DNA of 64,000 bases from Flavobacterium ginsenosidimutans (GTDB taxonomy: Bacteria > Bacteroidota > Bacteroidia > Flavobacteriales > Flavobacteriaceae). Position numbers and translations under genes: made by a program. Positions 17,040 to 22,541 of the stretch are shown here, piece after piece; within the stretch, counting starts at the first letter, position 1; every line of letters begins with the position of its first letter. The notes beneath the pieces were generated by a model. The model was not told where the DNA came from. It did no database searches and was given only the letters and a program-made list of their open reading frames with translations. The stretch lies in assembly GCF_003254625.1 (NCBI RefSeq), contig NZ_QJRJ01000080.1:1-64000 (forward strand), in the 5' to 3' direction.

Positions 17040-19280
17040 CTAATCAATTAATAATTGCGTAACAACCGTTGGATTCATGGCCCATTGCGCTGTATAAACC
17101 TCATCGGCAATTTCATTTTCGGTGATTGTTAAACCTTGTGCTTCCGCTTTAAGCTGTAACAAACTACCAATATTCAATTTGCTGTTTAGTTTTGATAACA
17201 ACGCCTGAACGCCTTTGAAATCCAATCCGCCTACAACCTGACCTCCGAAAGTCATCTCTAACCAAACGATTTCTCTTTTGGTTACATCCAACACTCCAAA
17301 AACCAAACCTTTGGCAACATTCTGCGTCACACGAACCTGATGATCTACACACGACGAATCGTAAGCTACACCTGTTCTCTCCGAAATTTTCATCGGATAT
17401 TTGCTGTTCATCCAACCAACAACCAAATTTGGCGTAATACTTCCGTTGCTGTAGGCGTTGCAAGTAAAAGTTACAAATTTTGCTTTGGCTTTCGCCAATT
17501 CGTCGATGTTGATGTTGATATATTCGGCTGTTCCAATTTTATTTGGAATGCTTCGGATATCACCACTATGCTGACAACCCGTTGTAGTCAATCGGCTGAA
17601 AGAACAAATATCGGCTTTATCTTCATAAGCGATATGACAGCTCAAATCCATATCTAAATGCTGTGCTGGCAAATCTTTCCCCCATTGCATAAACAATCGT
17701 ACTTCGTTTCCTTCAACCGGGAAACGTGTTCCCATTAAAGCAACTGGTAAATCCTGAACCGTTTCGCTTCGATCTCCTATAGAAACCGGAATATTAAACA
17801 ATTGCGGATCGATATAGATTGTTTTGTTGGTGTTCGCCATTTTTGCAAATCGTTTTTTCATAGCCAAAAGACACAATTCTTCGATTTGATTTTTCATTGC
17901 TTCCAACTGAAAATCTTCGTACAACTTCAATAAAGCGTTTGCTTCGATTCGTTTGTTTGTTCCACCCAAAGGTTTCACACTTCTCTGCATGTTTTTATCA
18001 AAATAATTTTGAGCATACATGTTTAAAGTAAACACCAATCTAGCCGGAACTTTATCGATGATTTCTTCAAAATGAGCAATAGTTTCCTCCGCTCCAAACC
18101 ATAGCATGTTAGAGAATAACGAACGTGCAAATAAACCTGGACGCTGTTTCAATAAAGCAAACGTTTTATTGGCATCAAATTTCAATCTTGACGAATCTAC
18201 TTTGCTTTGCCAAACATCGTACACTTGGTTGTAGAATACATCCATTAAAAAATTCAATTTCTCAAACCCTTTTCTTTTACTGTATTCTGCCAAACGAAGT
18301 GCGCGGATAAAACGAACCCACATTCCTCTTTTTGGATGCATGATTTCGCACATCTTCTCAACGTCCATATCAATATTATTCAGCCAGTTTGCCACCATTA
18401 AACATTCTTTTCGGGAATATTTTAGTTTCAAATCTTTTTGAGACGCAATTCTTGCCTGAACGCTTGTATCTAAAACATTATAAAAGTGCTGTGCATTTTT
18501 TGATGTTCTTTTGATAATCGTTTTTGGCTCAATAATTTGAAGCATTCCTGTGTTTTTATACCACAAGTATCGTAAGATATCTGTTGGCGTTTTCAAAAAC
18601 TGAGACGCTTCATCTTCTTTACCATTTTCGATCAAAAGATCAATCACCAGCATTAAAGTTTCCTTCATCGCCACTTCTGTTTTTGGCAAAAGCAAATACT
18701 TCATCGCCATTTTTAAACTATCCACCTGAGTAGCGTCTAAAGCGGTTTTAGATTGCAATAACGATATGTAGAAATCATTTAAATCTTTTTCTGTCCACAA
18801 TTCAAGCATTTTTAATTTGCTTCCTTGTCCGATATTTTCCAGTTTTCCAAATTCAAACGGAGTTCCGCAGAACGGACAACCATTGTATCTTTCTAATGGA
18901 AAAGTATTATCTGGGATAATATGTCCGCACTGTAAAGTTGTTCCGTTTTTCACACCTAAAACATTCCAGAAATAGGTTAAAATATGATCTACAACAGATT
19001 CTCCCGTTGGAATATTCCATTCTTTTACCAATGGTGTCCAGTTTTTATCTGTTCCTAAAACTTCTCTCAAAACTTCTAAAACCTCGATTTTATAATTCGG
19101 GCTCACATTGTTTAAAGCGTGAAGCAATGACTCAGAAAATGTAAATCCAAGTTTTGAAACATTGGCTAACAAAACTGAAGTTGTTCCTGATAAATTTTTA
19201 ACGTCATTCGTAATCATTTCTGACGGAATGAAAATAGCATTTTGACGTAAACTGATTTTTAATAATTCTTTTGTTTTCAT
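17040..19280 (-). CDS. RING-like zinc domain / TerD-like domain protein of an RtcB locus
   Basis: A 746-aa protein with three recognisable parts. An N-terminal region (residues 1-150) carries a CGH...CPFC zinc motif (C118, H120, C135, C138) like half of a RING or zinc ribbon. A long helical middle (about 150-520) has no recognised fold. The C-terminal part (about 527-640) resembles TerD, with MDLS at 544-547 and HSGDI at 571-575. I believe it belongs to the family annotated as MXAN_6230/SCO0854 RING-domain proteins, which accompany RtcB, but I cannot confirm this here. Its leader is the tRNA-like array. A role as scaffold or sensor of damaged RNA is inference. Confidence 0.75.
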   Translation of the reverse strand: MKTKELLKISLRQNAIFIPSEMITNDVKNLSGTTSVLLANVSKLGFTFSESLLHALNNVSPNYKIEVLEVLREVLGTDKNWTPLVKEWNIPTGESVVDHILTYFWNVLGVKNGTTLQCGHIIPDNTFPLERYNGCPFCGTPFEFGKLENIGQGSKLKMLELWTEKDLNDFYISLLQSKTALDATQVDSLKMAMKYLLLPKTEVAMKETLMLVIDLLIENGKEDEASQFLKTPTDILRYLWYKNTGMLQIIEPKTIIKRTSKNAQHFYNVLDTSVQARIASQKDLKLKYSRKECLMVANWLNNIDMDVEKMCEIMHPKRGMWVRFIRALRLAEYSKRKGFEKLNFLMDVFYNQVYDVWQSKVDSSRLKFDANKTFALLKQRPGLFARSLFSNMLWFGAEETIAHFEEIIDKVPARLVFTLNMYAQNYFDKNMQRSVKPLGGTNKRIEANALLKLYEDFQLEAMKNQIEELCLLAMKKRFAKMANTNKTIYIDPQLFNIPVSIGDRSETVQDLPVALMGTRFPVEGNEVRLFMQWGKDLPAQHLDMDLSCHIAYEDKADICSFSRLTTTGCQHSGDIRSIPNKIGTAEYININIDELAKAKAKFVTFTCNAYSNGSITPNLVVGWMNSKYPMKISERTGVAYDSSCVDHQVRVTQNVAKGLVFGVLDVTKREIVWLEMTFGGQVVGGLDFKGVQALLSKLNSKLNIGSLLQLKAEAQGLTITENEIADEVYTAQWAMNPTVVTQLLID

Positions 19281-19337
19281 TTTTTTTAATTTTTAAAATT
19301 TAGATAATTGTGCTTCTAGTTCTACCCAAAAGATTTT

Positions 19338-19357
19338 GAAGTAAGAAACACTTGACC
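19338..19357 (-). repeat. array box R5 (GGTCAA-N7-TTACTTC)
   Basis: Fifth and last box on the minus strand, N7 = GTGTTTC. Its AAGTGTTTC (19345-19353) is exactly complementary to GAAACACTT right after box R1 (19682-19690). This could form a 9-bp helix closing the whole array. Confidence 0.8.
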
Positions 19358-19375
19358 TGAAATTTGACGATAATT

Positions 19376-19422
19376 GATTAACTGAGTTTATCTGGCGGGT
19401 TTCCCCGAGAAGTAAGTTAATC
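19376..19422 (-). ncRNA. array sub-structure 3: stem with GAAA tetraloop hairpin
   Basis: GATTAACT of box R4 (19415-19422) is perfectly complementary to AGTTAATC (19376-19383). Between them CGGG-GAAA-CCCG (19396-19407) is a stable GNRA hairpin at the place where the neighbouring unit has a T-arm. Confidence 0.55.
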
Positions 19423-19428
19423 TTGACC
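19409..19428 (-). repeat. array box R4 (GGTCAA-N7-TTACTTC)
   Basis: N7 = GATTAAC. Conserved ends are identical to the other four boxes. Spacing to R5 is 71 nt. Confidence 0.8.
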
Positions 19429-19448
19429 CTCATTTATTAATGATAATT

Positions 19449-19504
19449 TTAAAACTTGTTCGGACTCGAACCGAAAGTTACCAATTGTCTGAAGTAAGTT
19501 TTAA
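19449..19504 (-). ncRNA. array sub-structure 2: acceptor + T-arm tRNA minihelix
   Basis: TTAAAACTT of box R3 (19496-19504) is perfectly complementary to AAGTTTTAA (19449-19457). One nucleotide inside the 3' strand sits a perfect tRNA T-arm: stem TTCGG/CCGAA with loop TTCGAGT (19459-19475). A 20-nt connector replaces the D and anticodon arms. This is the layout of a tRNA minihelix, the half recognised by many tRNA enzymes. Confidence 0.6.
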
Positions 19505-19510
19505 TTGACC
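19491..19510 (-). repeat. array box R3 (GGTCAA-N7-TTACTTC)
   Basis: N7 = TTAAAAC. It lies 9 nt after the 3' end of the interrupted tRNA and begins the minihelix unit. Spacing to R4 is 82 nt. Confidence 0.8.
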
Positions 19511-19519
19511 ATTAATTGT

Positions 19520-19636
19520 GAAGCAGATGGGATTCGAACCCACGACCCGGACATTAAAAGTGTACGAAGTAAGTTTTGATTGACCTTTGATGGATAATTT
19601 CAAAACTACCTGCTCTAACCGCTGAGCTACTGCTTC
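19520..19636 (-). tRNA. tRNA-Lys(UUU)-like core interrupted by a 45-nt insertion
   Basis: The acceptor stem GAAGCAG/CTGCTTC is perfect (7 bp), the D-arm is GCTC-AGCGGTTA-GAGC with the G18G19 pair, and the T-arm is GTGGG-TTCGAAT-CCCAT. The anticodon arm GTACA-CTTTTAA-TGTCC is exactly 17 nt, has one mismatch (28-42) and the anticodon UUU. Removing 19566-19610 leaves a canonical 72-nt cloverleaf; CCA is not encoded. The 45-nt insertion lies between positions 26 and 27, begins GGTAGTTTTGA, and ends exactly with box R2. It can fold on itself (AGTTTTGA with TCAAAACT). It may be a decoy or sensor tRNA, an intron-containing tRNA, or a decaying tRNA gene. The conserved stems argue against decay. Confidence 0.6.
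19566..19585 (-). repeat. array box R2 (GGTCAA-N7-TTACTTC)
   Basis: N7 = TCAAAAC. It forms the 3' end of the insertion in the tRNA core. Its last base is the nucleotide just before tRNA position 27. Confidence 0.8.
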
Positions 19637-19690
19637 CTTTATAATTGAATAAAAAGGTAATGGTGTAAGTGTGTACGTGGAAAGTGTTTC

Positions 19691-19710
19691 GAAGTAACTC
19701 AAACTTGACC
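19691..19710 (-). repeat. array box R1 (GGTCAA-N7-TTACTTC)
   Basis: N7 = GTTTGAG. First box on the minus strand, 125 nt before R2. The nine nucleotides after it pair with box R5. Confidence 0.75.
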
Positions 19711-19772
19711 TGTTTTATTCTTTTTTTATTTCTATGAACGTTTGTTTTTATTTCCTGAACAAAGATTTCTAA

Positions 19773-19798
19773 ACTAGTACGCAGTTATCTTGCGTAGT
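19773..19798. promoter_or_regulatory. shared palindromic operator candidate, distal array copy
   Basis: TACGCA (19778-19783) and TGCGTA (19791-19796) flank GTTATCT. On the minus strand it is followed by TAGTTTAG. Confidence 0.6.
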
Positions 19799-19860
19799 AA
19801 AATTTTTATTTCATTTTTTAGAAATACTATTTGTTTTATTTCCTGAGCAAAGATTTCAAA

Positions 19861-19887
19861 ACTACTACGCAATTATTTTGCGCAGTA
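19861..19887. promoter_or_regulatory. shared palindromic operator candidate between divergent promoters
   Basis: CTACGCA (19865-19871) and TGCGCAG (19879-19885) form the inverted repeat. On the minus strand it is followed by TAGTTTTG (19857-19864), an exact -7 consensus toward the array. On the plus strand TTTG (19877-19880) and TAAATTTG (19900-19907) form a 19-nt-spaced promoter for the HD gene, so the palindrome overlaps that -33 box. A regulator bound here could control both directions. Confidence 0.65.
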
Positions 19888-19920
19888 AAAAAAGAATTTT
19901 AAATTTGAGTAAAAAACAAG

Positions 19921-20580
19921 ATGAATTTAAAAGAAATTTATTCTGATTTACTTTTGAATATTGGTTTTTCAGTTAAGGAAATTCAGCAAAACTGGAAAGA
20001 TTTAGAAAAGGCATATTCCAAAAAATCAAGGCATTATCACAATCTCACGCATTTAAAAGAAATGATTGACAGTTTTGAAATTTATAAAGACAAACTTCAA
20101 AATCCTGACGAAATATTATTTTCTATTTTTTATCATGATTTTGTGTATTCGGCTTCCAAAAAAGATAACGAACTCAAAAGTGCCGAATATGCTATGTCTA
20201 TTTTTACCGATATTAAACCCGACAGGTTTTTATCCCGAGGCTTCGGGACTGTCGGGTTTGCGGAATTTGATCGTCAATTAGTTTTTGATGCGATCTGCGC
20301 TACACAGCAACATCAACATAATTCTATTGAAGATATTAATTGGTTAATCGATTTTGATTTGAAAATCCTCGCTAAAGATTGGGACGATTATAAAATCTAT
20401 TTCGAACAGATTAGAAAAGAATACCGCATTTATCCTGATTTTCTATACAAACCCGGACGTGCCAAAGCTTTGAAGCATTTTCTGGAAAATGAGTTTATTT
20501 TTCAGACCGAGGAATTTAGGAATTTATATGAGGGAAAAGCTCGGGCTAATATTGAGAAAGAAATAAAGTTATTAAGCTAA
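19921..20580 (+). CDS. HD-domain metal-dependent phosphohydrolase
   Basis: A 219-aa protein of the predicted HD-superfamily phosphohydrolase group. The metal-site motifs are HYHNLTHL (about residues 40-47) and the HD doublet in FYHDFVY, followed by KKDNELKSAEYA. The C-terminal part (YRIYPDFLYKPGRAKALKHFL) is typical of this family. It is the first gene of a plus-strand pair with the WYL regulator and diverges from the tRNA-like array. In an RNA repair setting it might process phosphorylated or cyclic-phosphate ends, but that is inference. It contains an in-frame 39-nt palindrome (20218-20256) adding 13 residues. Confidence 0.85.
   Translation: MNLKEIYSDLLLNIGFSVKEIQQNWKDLEKAYSKKSRHYHNLTHLKEMIDSFEIYKDKLQNPDEILFSIFYHDFVYSASKKDNELKSAEYAMSIFTDIKPDRFLSRGFGTVGFAEFDRQLVFDAICATQQHQHNSIEDINWLIDFDLKILAKDWDDYKIYFEQIRKEYRIYPDFLYKPGRAKALKHFLENEFIFQTEEFRNLYEGKARANIEKEIKLLS
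20218..20256 (+). repeat. 39-nt palindromic element inside the HD gene
   Basis: CCCGACAG (20218-20225) pairs with CTGTCGGG (20249-20256). Inside, TCCCGA (20233-20238) pairs with TCGGGA (20243-20248) around a GGCT loop. The element is a multiple of three and translates in frame. It is more GC-rich than its surroundings, as expected of an inserted palindromic element. Confidence 0.75.
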
Positions 20581-20622
20581 AAATTGAATCTCGCAAAGTC
20601 GCGAAGTCGCAAAGTTTTTTTG

Positions 20623-20719
20623 TTTCACGCAGATTTTACAGATTTGAGCAGATCTAAAAAGATTTTATTTTTAAAATAATCTGCTGAATCTGCCTAAATC
20701 ATTTTTAATCTGCGTGAAA
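20623..20719. repeat. TTTCACGCAGATT inverted element, copy C
   Basis: The same ~97-nt element as at 15041 and 16873, ending in CTGCGTGAAAC. It lies between the HD and WYL genes, preceded by CGCAAAGTCGCGAAGTCGC repeats, and is followed by CTTCGCGCCTTTGTGGC. Confidence 0.75.
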
Positions 20720-20787
20720 CAAATCTTAATAATCATTGAATTAAAAAACTTTGCACCTTCGCGCCTTTGTGGCAAAACAACACAAAA

Positions 20788-21825
20788 ATGTCACAAAACA
20801 AAAACGCCCTAATTAGATACAAAACCATCGATAAATGTCTGCAGAACAAATATAGGCAATGGACACTCGAAGATTTAATCGAATGCTGTTCTGAAGCTTT
20901 ATTCGAATACGAAGGACGGCAGAACCCAATCAGCAAGCGAACCATTCAGATGGATATTCAGCTGATGCGAAGTGAAAAACTGGGATATAACGCTCCAATC
21001 GTGGTTTACGATAAAAAGTATTATAAATATGAAGACGAAAATTTTTCGATAACCGATATTCCGCTGACGGAAACCGACATGAATGTTTTGACCGAAACGG
21101 TCTCAATGCTAAAACAGTTTAAAGATTTCTCTTTATTTAATGATGTTTCGGATATTTTACAGCGATTGGAGGATAAAATCTACGCCGAAAAATCGCATAC
21201 CAAACCTGTCATTTATTTGGATAAAAATGAAAAACTAAAAGGACTGCATTATTTGGACGAAATCTATCAAGCAATAATTAAGAAAATGGTTCTCATTATT
21301 ACTTATAAATCTTTTAAATCTGCTGAAGAAACGAAATTCCATTTTCATCCTTTTATATTAAAAGAATTCAATAACCGTTGGTTTTTGATCGGAAAGAAAA
21401 AAGCCTCTCAGCCGATTACTAATTTGGCTTTGGACAGAATCATTTCTATTGATTACGATTTTAATCTTCCCTATCTAGAAGAAGATTTTGATGCTGATAA
21501 TTTTTATAAAGATGTAATTGGTGTTACGGTTAATTCAGGATTGAACGCAAGAAGAATTGAAATATGGGTCGATGCTTCGAATGCGCCTTACATAATCACA
21601 AAACCTTTGCATGAGTCTCAGCGGATAATTAAGGAAAATGAAGATGGAAGTATTATTGTGCATTTGTTCGTTATTCCGAATTATGAAATGGAAAGGCTTT
21701 TATTAGGTTTTGGAAGCTGTATTGAAATTTTAAGGCCCGAAGGTCTACGAAATCGTATGAAAAAGATGCTGAAAGATGCCATTTCGCGCTACGATTCTGA
21801 AAAGCCAACTGAATTAAATGCATAA
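20788..21825 (+). CDS. WYL-domain transcriptional regulator
   Basis: A 345-aa regulator from ATG 20788; an earlier TTG start would fall inside a dispersed repeat. Residues 1-75 form a winged HTH (LEDLIECCSEAL, KRTIQMDIQLMRS). Residues about 150-235 form the WYL ligand-binding domain (VLIITYKSFKSAEETKFHFHPFILKEFNNRWFLIG split motifs), and a C-terminal WCX-like extension follows. WYL proteins sense nucleotides or nucleic acid ends. In proteobacteria rtcB is controlled by the sigma-54 activator RtcR, which is absent here, so this protein is the natural candidate regulator of the locus through the shared palindrome. Confidence 0.88.
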   Translation: MSQNKNALIRYKTIDKCLQNKYRQWTLEDLIECCSEALFEYEGRQNPISKRTIQMDIQLMRSEKLGYNAPIVVYDKKYYKYEDENFSITDIPLTETDMNVLTETVSMLKQFKDFSLFNDVSDILQRLEDKIYAEKSHTKPVIYLDKNEKLKGLHYLDEIYQAIIKKMVLIITYKSFKSAEETKFHFHPFILKEFNNRWFLIGKKKASQPITNLALDRIISIDYDFNLPYLEEDFDADNFYKDVIGVTVNSGLNARRIEIWVDASNAPYIITKPLHESQRIIKENEDGSIIVHLFVIPNYEMERLLLGFGSCIEILRPEGLRNRMKKMLKDAISRYDSEKPTELNA

Positions 21826-21997
21826 TTTTTTACAGAATACAGAATTAAATGCGTTTTAAAAATTAAAAAGAGATTTTTACCGCATTAAAAATGTTAAAAT
21901 CTAAAAAAAGAATAGTATATTTCACTTTAAATAAACCACCAAAACCCTCTAAATCAGGGATATTTTTTAACTAACCAAAAATTTATTAAAAAATTAT

Positions 21998-22007
21998 ATG
22001 CATGCAT
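21998..22007. promoter_or_regulatory. candidate MarR operator in the fad promoter
   Basis: ATGCATGCAT is a perfect palindrome just upstream of a -7 box TATATTTG at 22021-22028. The MarR gene begins at 22047, so the site lies where an autorepressor would block the promoter. Confidence 0.45.
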
Positions 22008-22046
22008 AGTATTTTTTAATTATATTTGAAATCGATATAGTTACCT

Positions 22047-22505
22047 ATGAAAGACAAAACGATAGATTATATTTTGAGAGCGACATGGCAGGCTGTTTCA
22101 AGAATGTATAATGAAGAAGCTGCTAAATATGACGCAACAATGGCGACAGGATTTGCTCTTTTAAGTATGGACAAGGAAGAAGGAACTCCATCAACCGCTT
22201 TAGGTCCGAGAATGGGCATGGAAGCAACCAGCTTAACAAGAACACTTAAATCTATGGAAGAAAAAGGTTTAATTGTTCGCAAGAAAAATCCAAGCGACGG
22301 CCGAGGCGTTTTGATCTACCTGACCGATTTTGGAAAAGAAAAAAGAGATTTATCTAAAAATACAGTTCTAAAGTTTAATGAAACCGTTAGAAAACATGTT
22401 TCGGAAGAAAAGCTGAATCATTTTATAGAAGTTTCTGAAATCATCAATGAACTGATTCACGATAAAAACATATTTAATCAAACAGAAAACACAGAAAAAG
22501 AATAA
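22047..22505 (+). CDS. MarR-family regulator of the beta-oxidation operon
   Basis: A 152-aa MarR-type winged-helix protein. The recognition helix region ATSLTRTLKSMEEKGLI and the wing KNPSDGRGVLIYLTDFGKE are clear. It is the first gene of the fatty-acid operon, 36 nt before the dehydrogenase/hydratase gene. This first-gene position fits a ligand-responsive repressor, probably answering to acyl-CoA; the ligand is inferred from context. Confidence 0.92.
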   Translation: MKDKTIDYILRATWQAVSRMYNEEAAKYDATMATGFALLSMDKEEGTPSTALGPRMGMEATSLTRTLKSMEEKGLIVRKKNPSDGRGVLIYLTDFGKEKRDLSKNTVLKFNETVRKHVSEEKLNHFIEVSEIINELIHDKNIFNQTENTEKE

Positions 22506-22541
22506 CATTCTTTTCCTCCTACAAACAAATAGTAACAAATT

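Larger units (their letters stand above)
19338..19710 (-). ncRNA. candidate tRNA-mimicking structured RNA array
   Basis: This segment fills the leader of the RING/TerD gene. It contains five 20-nt boxes, an interrupted tRNA core (19520-19636), an acceptor-plus-T-arm minihelix (19449-19504), and a stem enclosing a CGGG-GAAA-CCCG hairpin (19376-19422). N7 of R2, R3, R4 and R5 is each complementary to another segment (8, 9, 8 and 9 bp). No partner was found for R1. Such matched variability is expected of conserved RNA helices. Transcription probably starts from the palindrome-linked promoters at 19741-19890. The array may be processed from, or act in cis on, the RING/TerD mRNA. I know of no described family with this layout. 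Confidence 0.6.
19741..19890. repeat. tandem direct repeat of about 60 bp carrying the operator palindrome
   Basis: 19741-19801 and 19831-19890 are near-identical: TTTCCTGA(A/G)CAAAGATTTC, then the palindrome and GTAAAA. On the minus strand each unit reads palindrome, then TAGTTTTG or TAGTTTAG, which fits the TAnnTTTG -7 consensus. The duplication therefore gives tandem promoters for the tRNA-like array. Confidence 0.75.

Noticed and set aside
19520..19636. Ordinary tRNA pseudogene
   Set aside because: All stems of the core are intact, the insertion boundary coincides with a conserved repeat, and the setting next to rtcB is specific. Decay remains possible but is less likely.
19478..19702. 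74-codon minus-strand frame
   Set aside because: It is a translation of the tRNA-like region (VAQRLEQ and VVGSNPI are typical false readings of tRNA sequence).
19338..19710. CRISPR array
   Set aside because: Five repeats are present, but only the ends are conserved, spacings vary from 71 to 125 nt, the intervals contain tRNA arms, and no cas genes are near.
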